NCBI GenBank assembly: GCA_949126835.1
Contig: OX421499.1
Span: forward strand, 31,208,690-31,272,689
Source of the DNA: Anisus vortex
Lineage: Eukaryota; Mollusca; Gastropoda; Planorbidae
Direction: 5' to 3'
DNA: 64,000 nucleotides
Translations under genes and position numbers: made by a program
Notes under the pieces: generated by a model
What the model saw: the letters and a program-made list of their open reading frames with translations, nothing else
Database searches by the model: none
What the model was told of the DNA's origin: nothing
In this document: positions 1-11,390 of the stretch, in pieces
Numbering within the stretch: the first letter of the stretch is position 1
Layout of the letters: each line of letters begins with the position of its first letter

Positions 1-200
1 TTGCCCTTCTGTCTTCTTGGTTTAGTGATTTGACTATTGGTGTTACTCTTGTTAGTTGTGAATATTCGCTAGTAATGTATGCTTTCACGCGCGTATCTTA
101 AATTGTTTTTCAGTGTTCGATTCCGTCTTGAGTTTAATGCGACAATGTAATAACCAAAATATATGTAGATGAATAAAACATTACCTGCAGGAATATAGAG

Positions 201-379
201 CAGGAGTCGGCAACCTACGAAACGCGTGCCAGACTTGGCACGCAGAGCAATTTTCAATGGCACGAGAATTCTACAAGAATAATTAGTGCTAGAGCAGGAT
301 ATATATTAGGCTCTTGGCACGCGGATTGAATGAGGACTCCTACTTTGGCACACGATTATCAAAAGGTTGCCGACCACTG
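201..379 (+). mobile_element. hAT-type MITE, family A copy 1 (179 bp, 8-bp TSD)
   Basis: The element starts with CAGGAGTCGGCAACC and ends with GGTTGCCGACCACTG, which are near-perfect terminal inverted repeats. It is flanked on both sides by the identical octamer ATATAGAG (193-200 and 380-387), the 8-bp target duplication typical of hAT transposons. Inside are repeated TTGGCACGC-like words and no usable reading frame, so it is non-autonomous. Related copies lie at 33699-33879 and, inverted, at 34772-34956. A fragment of the family lies near 14935. The intact duplication suggests a comparatively young insertion. Confidence 0.9.
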
Positions 380-387
380 ATATAGAG

Positions 388-963
388 GGCTGTTGGTCTA
401 CTAAGAAAATGCGGTAAAAAAATATATTTTTTTAACAATAGAACTAGACTGAATCATGGCGTGCCATGAGATCAAACTTGTGTAGAAATGCAGCTTCAGG
501 GGGAGAGAAATGTGTTACTCCCCCCGTTACAATCAATAGTTGCAAGAGGTTTGTAAGTGGCCAGAGAAAGATTATAGCCGCAAGTTTTTGTTGTTGTTTT
601 TTTTTCAAGTCATGGTCTCCTAGTTTTATGTCAGTCCAAGTGACTACTACACCCAGAGGAAGTAGTTGAGGAACTTAAGAAGGTGGGAGGTATCGGGCTC
701 TATAAATGGAAACAATCTTCTTCCCATTCTTTGTGTGATGGTGAAATGTTGGAACAGAGCTCATCAAGGAAACGATCTTGATGAGGAGACGAGAGGAGAA
801 AGAAAAAAGATTGGGATAGGGGGGATAGGATGGAGGAGGGGTATTCCTACAACACGTCTCTTGTATAAAACATATTGTTTTACGTTTGGACTAGTCTAGA
901 TCTAATTAAAGAACTTTCTAGAATGATAGTGTTTGAACATGTGTGTGGAACTGAAAGGTTTGT
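388..963. other. Intergenic, no gene recognised
   Basis: This stretch has short open frames on the + strand (466-669, 666-899), but no recognisable domain, splice context or repeat. A purine-rich patch lies at 783-840. I see nothing that supports a gene. Confidence 0.5.
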
Positions 964-981
964 GGGGGGGGGGGGGGGGGG
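964..981. repeat. Poly-G tract (18 G)
   Basis: Uninterrupted run of 18 G, followed directly by GACAG. Similar G-run/(T)GACAG junctions occur at 6663-6678 and 51024-51040. Confidence 0.95.
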
Positions 982-984
982 ACA

Positions 985-1140
985 GTTATATGGGAGTAGA
1001 GCGTTAGCGTATTATTCCGATGGATTTGGGTTCAAATCTTGATACAGGTCAAAATATCTTAAATCATGGCTTCATTAAAGTTTAATGCTTGTCCTGCGTG
1101 CCAGCCGACTACCAGGCTAATGGTTGTGGGGACTTAATAA
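985..1140 (+). mobile_element. Possible tRNA-derived SINE, degenerate
   Basis: A B-box-like GGGTTCAAATCTTG lies at 1028-1041, preceded by an A-box-like segment near 992-1003 (GTAGAGCGTTAG). Downstream sequence up to about 1140 has no coding potential. The pol III boxes suggest a tRNA-derived SINE head, but no second copy in this window confirms its borders. Confidence 0.4.
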
Positions 1141-2845
1141 AACATATAGATCTATGTCATTTTTTAGTTATTAATTTTGTTATTAAATTTAGGCAATAAC
1201 CCTTTTAGTTTTAATTTAGTTGTGCACTTTGAACCTCGTTGTTGTATATCAGAAAAAGTACTGTGTATAAAGACGTTATTAGCTTTGAAATAAGATAAAA
1301 TAGAAGTCACGTAAACGTCATGTAGATATAATGAATAGCAAATAATAAAACTAATCTTTAACATAGAAAAAAACATGATCTCCGGATTCAGGTTCTATTT
1401 AGAAATCTCACTCACGCAATACCACTAGATAATTTTTAAAGAAGTCGAGGATTTGTTTTAAAAAATAACAAACTAATAAAAACATTCATTACTTTCAAGA
1501 CCAACAATAAGATAAAGTGATTCATCCAAATGTCTTAGCTAAAGTTGTAGACCTTCCCCTATTTAGTCATTAGACGTTTTACTGTAATCTAATCCACCCA
1601 GTAAGAGAACACAGTGTTTATCTATTTCGCCATAATGCCTATCTGAAGAGATGCACGTTTCTCTTGGAATTCCACAAAGTAATAACTAAAGGCTGTTACA
1701 TTAGCATTCTGTGAAGATTCAACCAATTAAAACGTGTCATGCTGATATGTAGAGGCGTTGAAATTTTACACAAAATAATAATAATAATAAAACTCCAGCT
1801 ACATATTGGCTGCATTTCGTAACCCCATGATCATAGAAAACTTAAGCTGCAGTAGCCGGCTTAGTTGTCACTCGGCTGACAACTCAAACAGGTAGTCTGA
1901 GGTAGGGAAAGAGACACAGCTGACGATGTGGGTGGAAATGGCTATGGTAATCTCGGTTGATGAGAAAACTCTTTAGTTAGTTGATTCATTAATTCAGGAC
2001 ATCCGATCGCTACAATGACAGCTCCATTCTTCCCTGCCATATAGTTACCATCCGGCACGTCTCTCCAGCATGTCCGACACAAGTCAAGCTTCAGCGGCGT
2101 ATCAGTCAGCTTGATACATAGGCTACGTACAAAAAAAAAACGCGACGAAACGCGACGTAGGATCTTATTACCGTACATTTTTCGATGTTTGCTATTGTTG
2201 CTCGGTGCATCTAATTGGAATTAGAAATAAATCCCCGATTTACTAGCAATATTTTCATGATGCGTTCACTAACATTTTCAAAAATGTAACAATTAAGCAC
2301 AGCATATAACAATCAATGCTTGTGAATTGTCTCTAAACAAAATCCAGAAGACGTCATATGACCATTATAATATTAATATTCTTTCCTTTTACGAACCAGT
2401 TACCTAAAATGAAGTCAGCTATATTTAAAATGTTGAGAAAGAAAACTTCGACATTACATTTTTTTTATCACAAACATGATGTGTCATTATTTATTTTATA
2501 TTTCCAATTTTAAGCTGGATTTAAAATACATCCATTTCGACACACAAGACATGCGAAAATTGATTCTAATTAGATGAATTAAAATAAAAAAAAGCGTAGT
2601 CTTGCCATGATAATAATTATGTTATCCTCTCTCGTTATGGACAGAGTTTCATAAGATGGACATTTCATCAGTTCTAAATGAAAATCTAGCGACTGCAGTA
2701 CACGTGGCTATCACCAAGCATTTATATTTTTTATATTCCATTATTTGTCATGATAGTCAGGTTGTAGAGCTTTTTTCTTTGTCTTAGAGTATGCAAGTAC
2801 CATTTGTAACAGTTTCAGTTATTATCATACTCTTTACGGTTCACC
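1141..2845. other. Intergenic; one weak coding-like patch on - strand
   Basis: AT-rich sequence with a short ATA/ATT run near 1770-1790. The only coding-like patch is on the - strand (about 1950-2178). It has an unbroken 78-codon frame, a long pyrimidine tract ending in TAG (about 2126-2146) and a possible donor near 2048. No family was recognised. The rest shows nothing. Confidence 0.4.
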
Positions 2846-3055
2846 GTTGACGATCGGCAGCGAGTTTAACTGGCATACCGAATGTCCCTGGTTCAAACCC
2901 TAATAATTTCCCCACGCCTAGAAGATGTCCCTGAGTCTAGTCTAACAAGCTCCCCTGAGCGTTGTGCTGGTCACACAATTCCCTAGTATGCCACGGTGAA
3001 CGCTGCTTCACCAGTCCTATGGATTAAATTGGTCCGACGGAGATAACTGTCTTTT
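2846..3055 (+). mobile_element. tRNA-derived SINE, family S copy 1 (diverged)
   Basis: It carries the family's ordered landmarks: a tRNA-like head with B-box GGTTCAAACCC near 2890, then TCCCTGAGTCTA, GTTGTGCTGGTCACACAA, CCTAGTATGCC, GGTGAACGCTGCTTCACC and the end block ATTGGTCCGACGG before an AT-rich tail. Parts of the middle are deleted compared with the copies at 6860, 52131, 58649 and 61051. Confidence 0.8.
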
Positions 3056-6000
3056 AATTTTTTTTATTCTCTTTGTTCCAGTAATCACAGTGATCACAAA
3101 CATTGCCTAGCAGCCTTTACTTTAAGTTATGGAATGTTATCAACACGGTTTCTCCCTTTTAAAAAAAATTGTCTTTGCAACATGGATAACCTACACATTG
3201 TGACCTTTTATCAGCACTTTTCACATTTTTGTTCAGGTATTCTCAGAGTTACGTTCTTAGTTAACTTTTTTTTTTTGCTTCGGTTGAAACCGAAACTAAG
3301 CCGAAGATGCCATTTGCCTTCTTTCTGCGCCGAAATCGAATTTCGGTCGGTTTCTACCTTTGACCTTCCCACCAAGTCGTAGCTGAACTAGCGATTGCCT
3401 CGTGTTAGTTAGTTTTACGTAACGTTATAATCAAGGACTTTTGATTTTTGAAGCAAAATGTTCGAGTCACCCAGCATTCAATCAGTCAATAACTTCCTAT
3501 AGGGTGCATCAACATTTATTCCAAGCTCCATAAATTCCATAAATCTCTTCCAAATGCGCACATGCCTAACTTATACTCTTAAAAGCCGATCTTTATTCTG
3601 AAAAAAAAATATCTGAATGCGTTTTTTTTTTAAAAATCTTGTACAAGGTTCCCTTAACTCATCCACAAGGTCAAACAGTGTCTTCTAATTATTACAAGAG
3701 AAGAAGACAGCAGCGAGAATTGTCTGATGCCAAGCGACGTCTTTAACTGTTTGTTTTCAATTATCCCACTTCCCAAATTCATGGCCATTTTCTCAGTCTC
3801 GCCAAGCTCATCAAGAAGACAAGACATTTTTTTCTATCTCTAAGTTTGATTAAAGCCCGGTGCTGCCTACAGCCAATACAAAGCTTCAATTATGTTTGCT
3901 CTGGAGGGACAAAATGGTTCCTGACAAAATAAAACTGGTAGAGACCAGACAGTTTATAGTGAAGGATTATGAGGATAATAAATTGTATCTTGCATTATAG
4001 AATTAGGTGCTAGTTATTTGGTAAATGATATTAATACCACGATAAGTATTTAACAATTTAACTTTTGAAACTATCCAAATAGATATAATTGTGAATTAGA
4101 AATATGGTTTAACTTTTGTTCGTGGAGAATTAGTTTTTATTTAAATAAATTAATTAGTTGTGCATTATAAATTGAGGAAAAAAAATAATTTATATCACAA
4201 ACACTTGCTGATAAGTTTTTTTTTCCTTCTTGTCTAAAAATAATTGTAAACTTACTACTGAAAACTATTAATTTCAATCTTATTATAATCTGTTTGCAAT
4301 TCAAATATTGAAATTTAGAATGAACTTGTTCAAAAATAAATCTGTATTTGATGTGTGTAATCGTTTTCTAAACAAAATTTTTACTTAAAACAAATAATGA
4401 GATCCCTAACCCAAGGTAACCTGGCGACAGTATTCTCATAAACTAGTTTGACTATTTAGCCCCAAGCTTATCACTTATCACACGACATTCACATGACATT
4501 CACATGACAATGTCATCACAGTGGCGGACAACAGAGTTAATTTCTGATGAATGAAGGCGTCAAACTGACGGGAAATCACAGAAGACCGAAACAGAATAGG
4601 CCTACAAGTAAAAGACAAGATGATTTACAATGTTTCTTTCATGCCTCCAGAACTGTTTCGGGTCAGTTTTTTATGTTTTACTTTATTCACATTTATGTAC
4701 TTCGTTTAGCCATCTAATAATGCCTAGTGATAGACTACTGCAATGAACATATATTATATATAAAAAAGGTAAATACATCCAATAGACATCTTCCCAAATC
4801 AAGACACCAATAAAAAAAAAAGAAACAGACTATATAAATGTTCTTACAACCAAATTGTCATCAATATTTCCAAGACAGTATTTAAAGTCTAGTAAATCAT
4901 CTTCAGTTGAACTAGTATAGATTCTAGTTTAATTTGAAAGCATTACAGTTAAATAAAAATAAAAGCTACTGAAGTTTTTTTTACATTTGTGATCAAATAG
5001 TTTGGGACCAATCCAGGGAATTCAAGTGGTAAATACATGTAATGACCATTACAACTGTGGAATAGAAACCAGAAGCGGAATCAATGCTTACTTTCTAGTG
5101 GTAGGAAAAAAAACATTCTAATAAATGTATGTGATTTTCTAAAGTCAATATTATTGCAACAGTTGTCAATCAACAGAATTGGTGCCGGAATCGATCCCCC
5201 CCCCCCCACCTCTGCCCCCGCCTGCTAATGATCAGAGGCATATCAAATAATCGATGTGAAAAAAAAAACAAACTCGGGCAAGCTTTAACATGGAAAAAAA
5301 AATGGAGGCAACGAAAACTCAATGGTTAGCGCGGCCTCTCTCTCTCTCGCCAGGATCACGTTACGACCTCAGTCAAAGAAAAAGAATAGAGATAACGTGA
5401 AGCGGAGCAGAGACAGTTTTTAAACAAAATTCTACGAAGAGACGCAACAGGCGTTCTTTTCATTCATGGTCTGAAGCAAGTACTACAAGTTGCCGTGACT
5501 TGAGAGGGGACGGAATTTTCTCTCATCACTTTATGAATGAAATAACTCTTGTTTGCGTCTCGGCATGTTTTACGATGAGGGCCTGAGCCTCCTCTTGTTT
5601 GTTGTTTGACTAGATCTGTCCCAATAAAGAACAACACAGAGAGAGAGTAACTATCTGGTCAGACGATGACAGCTGGTGACTAGGACTAGGAGATAACCCG
5701 TACCATGAAGTAGCGAGACTCAAGTTTTTCACACATTGTATTATTTAATAACACCAATTTAGTGTACACTCATTTTTCGTCTATCGTGGAATGACTTACT
5801 GAGAAATATATCTGGATAAGTTTATTCCAGACCTTGGGAGATAGACAGACATAGAAGGTAAGATCTATAAAGTGTATTGTAAAACGTGTCAGATTTAAAT
5901 AATGAAAAGCGAGAACTTGGATCGGGGGGAAGTTGCGGGAATTTTAGGAAATCAGAAAGCTCTGGGAAAAAAAACAACTCATTGAATTTTTTTTTTAATA

Positions 6001-6859
6001 ATAATGTTATACAAACAAGAACTATAAGGAAATAAGGCCAATTCTAAATGTTAGTCCAATATAACGTTTAATTGATGTTTTAGTTAAGTCTGGTGGATAT
6101 AGAAAACAAGTCTTACAACATGAAATTAAGATTATCTATTTTCATATTCATACAGTTGCATTCCCCTAGTTTAGAACAAAATAAACACATTTACAATACG
6201 TTTAGAAATTGTCTCCCTTTGATTACCATTAAATTACATCTTATAGTTATTAGAGAACAAACATGTTTGGAAAACAAATGTTGTTGTTTTTTAAAAACAA
6301 TTATAATAATTTCAAATAAAGTACATAAAAAAAGTACATATGTTTTACAAATTCATAGGAAATTAGCCGGAGCGATAACAGTCCGCATGATGATTATCTT
6401 TGAAAACATAAGTGGCTACACACATTAAGACGTTTAATTAAGTTAACGCTTCCTCATTAGCATGTTTGATAATTAAGAATACATGAGCGACATAATTAGA
6501 GAGGGAAAAGACAACTTCGGTACAAAAGAAAAAAAGTGTGAGCCTGTTTTAGAACATCTGTTGAGTTCCTTAACTGTATGAAGTTATATTTAGATCTTCT
6601 ATAATAGACAGAAACTATCAGCAGCAAGGACGTTCTGTTTTAACTGTTTATAAATGATGTGTGGGGGGGGGGGGGGGGTGACAGATTATAATATACATCT
6701 AGTAAAATGATGTGAAAAACTATGAACAAAAATTAACTACCGAATTGTATTTACAGTGTATCTATCTATTTTAGAAATGCAATGTTATTTTCAACATAAT
6801 GCTGCTTGCCCAAGTTCAAGAGTATTAGCCTAGTTGGACATAATTTTTATTTAACAATT
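3056..6859. other. Intergenic, AT-rich, no gene recognised
   Basis: This stretch holds homopolymer A/T runs, a C12 tract at 5196-5207 and a short CT run near 5338-5350. A less AT-rich block spans about 5320-5700, with no exon signal I could defend. Short open frames (3134-3382, 6093-6428) are low-complexity and unsupported. Confidence 0.45.
6663..6678. repeat. Poly-G tract (16 G)
   Basis: Uninterrupted G16 followed by TGACAG. Confidence 0.95.
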
Positions 6860-7100
6860 GCGCGTTCGGCTGGCGTAGGAGGTCCTGGGTTCGATTCCTG
6901 GTGAAGGCTATGCATTTTCCCTGGACTCGAGGGTGTCCCTGAGTCTACCCAGCTCTGATGGGCACCTGACATTAGGTGGGGTAAAGTAAAGGCGGCTGGG
7001 CACACAATCACCTAGTATGCCGTGGCCACTGAAACTGAAACTGGTGAACGCTACTCCACCTGCCCTATGTTCGATTCGGTACGACGAGATACTTAACTTA
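6860..7100 (+). mobile_element. tRNA-derived SINE, family S copy 2 (5'-truncated)
   Basis: The copy begins inside the tRNA-like head just before the B-box (GGGTTCGATTCC near 6888). It then runs through the family body: GTGAAGGCTA, CTCGAGGGTGTCCCTGAG, CACCCAGCTCTGATGGG-like sequence, AAAGGCGGCTGGGC, CCTAGTATGCCGTGGCC and CTGGTGAACGCTACTCC. It ends at GATACTTAACTTA. The A-box is lost, as expected after incomplete reverse transcription. The reverse-strand frame at 6908-7114 is a shadow of this SINE. Confidence 0.88.
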
Positions 7101-7613
7101 ATAACAAACATCAAATAATCGTTCTTGGAAAAAAAATAGCTTTCTTCTTTTTTTGGTGTTTCTTTCTATGTTATTTCCCCGTTGATCGGTACGTCCGTCC
7201 ATTCGTCTGTTTATATATATATATACATATGACTACACTAATGCAGGCAATGGAACGATGTTCAAAAGTCAATCAGCCGATGAAATGAATGGAACCGTAC
7301 GTGGGAGTGACGGCACCCTGGGTTATTGCCTAGTTGGTTATTCAGGTCTAAGACAAGTAGATCTGTGTCACTAAGTACTCACTTCCCCGTCCATCTCTAG
7401 ACATAACCCAAGCCATCCAGTTGAAATCTATTCAAGACCACCGTTAGACACGTAGCACGAGCCATAAGATGGCCAAGCCTAGGGATGAACTGGGCCTCTT
7501 TTTTTTTCCCTCCTTATTTTTAAGTGGGGATGGGGGAAGATGGGAATTCGTTATTTCTGCCTCCATTCAGTTTGGCAGAGCGGAGTAAATGGTCAGTGTC
7601 ACAGGCAGCATAA

Positions 7614-8070
7614 ACATGAGGCCATACTTTGAAATCAAGGATAAGCAGCCTTATAGTAGAGTTGTTTGTAAGGTCACTTAGTACACTCAATATTGTTATA
7701 TCCAACATATTGTTGTATATGTAGAAACATGAGGTCATACGTTTGAAATCAGTTATAAGCAGCCTTATAGTAGAGCTATCTGTAAGGTCACTTAGTACAC
7801 CCACTAGTTTTTGTATCTAACATATTGTTGTATATGTAGAAACATGAAGGCGTACATTTGAAATCGGTGATATGCAGCCTTGACGAAGAGTTGTTTGTAA
7901 GGTCACTTAGTGCACCCAATATTTTTATATTCAACATATTGTTGTATATTATGTAGAAACATGAAGGCATAAGTTTGAAATCAGGGATAAGCAGCCTTAT
8001 AGTAGAGAGATATTTTTAAGGTCACTAAGTATACCCAATATTATTATATACAACATATTGTTTTATATAC
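7614..8070. repeat. Tandem repeat, four units of 113-117 bp
   Basis: Four adjacent copies start at 7614, 7727, 7842 and 7959. Each opens with ACATGAGG or ACATGAAGG and passes through TTTGAAATC, GCAGCCTTATAGTAGAG, AAGGTCACTTAGT and CAACATATTGTTGTATAT. Units differ by scattered substitutions and small indels. The last unit is the most diverged at its end. Reverse-strand frames at 7520-7970 are shadows with repeating peptide motifs. Confidence 0.93.
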
Positions 8071-8831
8071 ACGCACAATGATAATTAAGTCGTAAGAACG
8101 TGCATCAACAAGCTGCTCTTATTTAGCACAATTTATTACGTTTATTATTAAATAGTAAGGTTATATTCGATGGTCCAATTAGGAAAATGTAACTCACAAT
8201 AGTTCTATGCACATTTTTAGAACTGGAAGAAAAACAAGATTATAAAATACGTTGTTTCATATTTTCTATTATTTTCTATAGTTATTGTTGGTATTGAATG
8301 GAAAGTCTCCAAGGCACTTTCTAAAAAGATTGGCTTTGCACTCGCCTTTTAAAAAAAATTCAAACTCTTTCTCAAATACAGGATTGGAATCTTAACAGGT
8401 AACAAAGGCGACATTTATACGGTTACAAATAATTTTCGGAGGATAGCTTACACTCACCTGTGACAAATTGTCTATGTCATACACCAGCAAGTTAAAAATG
8501 CCTCTATTTATCTGACTATTTATGTAAATACATATATTTTGACAACCAATTTTGGTTCCTCAATTTTTAGGTTAAAAAAAACAACAACCTGTATTTATGT
8601 TGGTATTTTTCCCTTAGAAGAAAAACTTTCTTAAAAATCAAATTTATGCGATAACATCCTCAAGTTAAATGTGACCGTAATTGAAAGTATGTACAACGAA
8701 ATTATTTTTTTTTAAAGGAATACACTAGATGTTGATATCACATTCACCACATAATCGAAAATAATGTTCGATGGTCCACACAAAAGAAATATTGTCATAT
8801 CATATCCTTTAGTCAGTTGTTGTTGTTTTTG

Positions 8832-8862
<31 letters not shown>

Positions 8863-9004
8863 AAGAGGGATTACGTATTGAACTGAGTTTGCCAAATCTT
8901 GGATCGTGAACCCAGTACCAATTACTTCAACACCCTTCAAGTATATGAAAATTGTGTGGAAATTCATAGCTATTATTTCTTACTTACATAGGCTACTAAT
9001 ATAA
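8071..9004. other. Intergenic, no gene recognised
   Basis: AT-rich sequence containing the G22 tract at 8841-8862. No exon, RNA gene or repeat family was recognised elsewhere. Confidence 0.5.
8841..8862. repeat. Poly-G tract (22 G)
   Basis: Uninterrupted G22 that follows a T-rich stretch (TTTTTTTTC directly before it). Confidence 0.95.
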
Positions 9005-9166
9005 AGTAGTAAAGTATTCCGTCACACCAATTTGGCCACGACATACTATGGGATCGTGTATCCAGCACAAAGCCCAACCGCCTTTACTTCCCCCAATGAC
9101 TGTCAGGTAACCATCAGAGCTGGATAGACTCAGTGACCCGCTCCTTCACCAGGAGACCTTCGGTAT
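9005..9166 (-). mobile_element. tRNA-derived SINE, family S copy 3 (deleted, - strand)
   Basis: Read on the - strand, it runs from a truncated head (ACCGAAGGTCTCCTGGTGAA) through ATCCAGCTCTGATGGTTACC, AAAGGCGGTTGGGCTTTGTG, CATAGTATGTCGTGGCC and an end block AATTGGTGTGACGGAATACT. The CTGGTGAACGCTGCTTCACC block is missing. Confidence 0.8.
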
Positions 9167-10307
9167 AGTAAGAAGTTATGGGGAGAGCGATAAAACTTAA
9201 GGCTTTCACCTGTAAACAAAAAGTACTCAAATGTGTGGACATAACCCTTTTTTTCACAAAGACGTTGGTTGTTTACAAAATATATCATTAGCCACTTGAC
9301 ATGTCATTTAGTTCACTTGACATGTCATTTAGATTAAGAGACCATATTCTAGCATACGTAGGATAAACAAAACTACGGCGACCATGTCAATAACATGGGT
9401 CGTCGCGTACAAATCACTTTTCATCTTATTGTTTGAATGAGATAGTTTCAGATTAGATGTTGTTATTTTTCAGCCGTAGCACGTTGTGTAAACAAAATAC
9501 TTTTAAAATGTAATTTTTTAAAAATAAAAAACGCACAAAAATTAGTTTTTAACAGCTTGTTCTTTACACTCAATGGTGCGCAATTGCAAATCCCTATTGA
9601 ACGAACATGATGAATAATACATATTAATATTATTAATAATTATGCAACAAAATTTCTGACAGTATGGCCCATTTTGTTGTATATCGAATTCCTTATACGT
9701 CATAATGACGAAAAAAGCAATCCTATACTACTATATGCTTTCTCGTCATATCCAGCCGTTGTAACGCAAAATAAAAAAAGGCTTTCTATGTACAAGAGAC
9801 TGAGAGTAGCTTGAAGCCAGTTCAGCCTGACCTGACAAGATTTAAGCGCTTAATGAAGACGCTAATGGCCCCCACGAAACACAGATCATTGTGAACATCA
9901 TGTGGCGATAGCATCCCAAGGCAGGGGACGACAGCTCCGGATTACTGGACAAGGGGAGACGATTGGGATGATAATTCCCTTTAGAAGACATGGGGAAGCT
10001 TTTGCATCAACGTTCGTCAGCCATAGAATTTTATGACGCTCGATAAATCGCGGCAAGGGCAGATAACCCGCAGTAAATGCAAAGCATTTTCTATACGATC
10101 TTTCAGAAACTCAAACTCGTGTTTTTATACCCAGAAAGACTAGTAGCTAGAAATGTACACACACACACAAATAAAACCATACAAACATATATATATATAC
10201 ATAGATAGAGAGAGTCGGATGTGTGTGTGTATTCCGATTCCCATTGGTTCACTGGAACGTGACCTTATTGCCTCATATTATCTTACTTTTGCGATCTCGC
10301 TTTCTCC
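9167..10307. other. Intergenic with a 20-bp direct duplication
   Basis: CACTTGACATGTCATTTAG occurs twice in tandem near 9294-9333. A locally GC-richer patch lies at about 9800-10080 but has no recognisable frame. Short CA, TA and GT repeats lie at 10155-10230. No gene was recognised. Confidence 0.5.
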
Positions 10308-10673
10308 ATGTGTCCTCCCTAGCTAAGTGGTAAGCGCCCCGAACTGCCATGCGGGTGACCTCGGTTCTGTTTCCCCACTGAAAATTTTTTTTTTCTCTTT
10401 CTTATTTCTTTCGATTTTTTTTAAAATATTTTCTTTTTGCCTATTTTGAACCAAATTAAAATATTAATTGTAAATTACTTGCCTAAATGTTCTCAGTAAA
10501 TAATAAATAAATAATATATTTTTTAAATAATAAATAAATAATATATTTTTTTAAATAATAAATAAATAATATATATTTTTTTTAAAGTATTACATCTACA
10601 GCTTTCTGTTCATTGTCGTTTATGCAATTCTTATCTGTAGTTTTTCCCGGGCAACGCCGGGCAATTTAGCTAG
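10308..10673 (+). mobile_element. tRNA-Gly-headed element with Helitron-like 3' end
   Basis: The head matches a tRNA-Gly(GCC) plan. It has A-box TAGCTAAGTGG at 10320-10330, an anticodon region CTGCCATGCGGG near 10343, and B-box GGTTCTGTTTCC at 10363-10374. An AT-rich body follows, with three about 28-30 bp repeats (10498-10585). The 3' end carries the hairpin CCCGGGCAACGCCGGG (10646-10661) and, eight bases later, CTAG (10670-10673) followed by T. That is the arrangement of a Helitron 3' terminus. Related copies lie at 35079-35270, 35820-35925 (tail) and 35978-36060 (head). Confidence 0.7.
10498..10585. repeat. Three 28-30 bp AT-rich tandem repeats
   Basis: AAATAATAAATAAATAATAT followed by a T-run is repeated three times with length variation in the T-run. 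It is internal to the tRNA-Gly/Helitron-like element. Confidence 0.85.
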
Positions 10674-11230
10674 TATTTAAAGATGTAAATATACATATGT
10701 TTGAATATGTATATGTCTATAGATGTATGAAAAATATACCATTTAATGATATTGTTTCTTGTATAATTCCTTTTACAAAAAAAAAAATAATTACAGAGGA
10801 ATAAGTAGGTTGTGGTCAGCCGGTTTCTTGAATATATTTCTTAAATATTGTACTTTGTATAATTGACAAGAAATCAAACATTTTCTTATGAGCTTTAGTA
10901 TTGCACAAACAAGTGCCAAGTTTGCCAATAACGCGTACAACGCAATTAGTGAGCGGAAGCTGGTCAGCTTTCATATAGAAAGAATGTAGCTTCCAAACTT
11001 ATAATAATATTAAATAATGAGAAGACGGAAGAGAATCGTTATTATAACCCGAATGGGTTAATCCGATACATGTGTAATTATGTGCAGCAGTTCATGAACT
11101 CCTTACAGGGAAATTTAAAAAAAATATTATATAGCTTATCTATAATATAATAAACTAAAATGAACAAATGAAAAAACACGACAACAAATAAGAGTAATGA
11201 TTCTAAAATTTAAATATGTAGGCCTAAATC
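10674..11230. other. Intergenic, no gene recognised
   Basis: AT-rich sequence with an A-run at 10778-10788. I see no coding or repeat signal. Confidence 0.5.
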
Positions 11231-11390
11231 AGTGGCCCGCAACAAGCTACCCGCGGTCCACAACACAACCCACCAATCCTGTGGCCCCCGCGACGCTCCA
11301 AACGGTAGTTTTTTTTAAATTATTTATTTCTTGAAATAAAAATGTAAAATACATTTTCTCAAAGTTTGGCCCTTCTACTTGTATCAACTG
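11231..11390 (+). mobile_element. Partial hAT-like terminus
   Basis: A GC-rich start, CAGTGGCCCGCAACAAGC, opens a stretch with GGCCCCCGCGACGC and turns AT-rich after about 11300. It resembles hAT termini of the 'CAGTGG..GC(C)CGCAAC' kind. No matching inverted end or target duplication was found, so this is at most a truncated copy. Confidence 0.35.

Noticed and set aside
7520..7970. Two - strand frames with repeating peptide words
   Set aside because: They only translate the 113-117 bp tandem repeat.
7614..8070. Repeat array considered as CRISPR
   Set aside because: Units are contiguous with no unique spacers, and the genome is eukaryotic.
10320..10380. tRNA-Gly-like segment considered as a functional tRNA
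   Set aside because: The TΨC arm is mutated (GGTTCTGTTTCC), no matching acceptor stem closes, and it is part of a repeated element.
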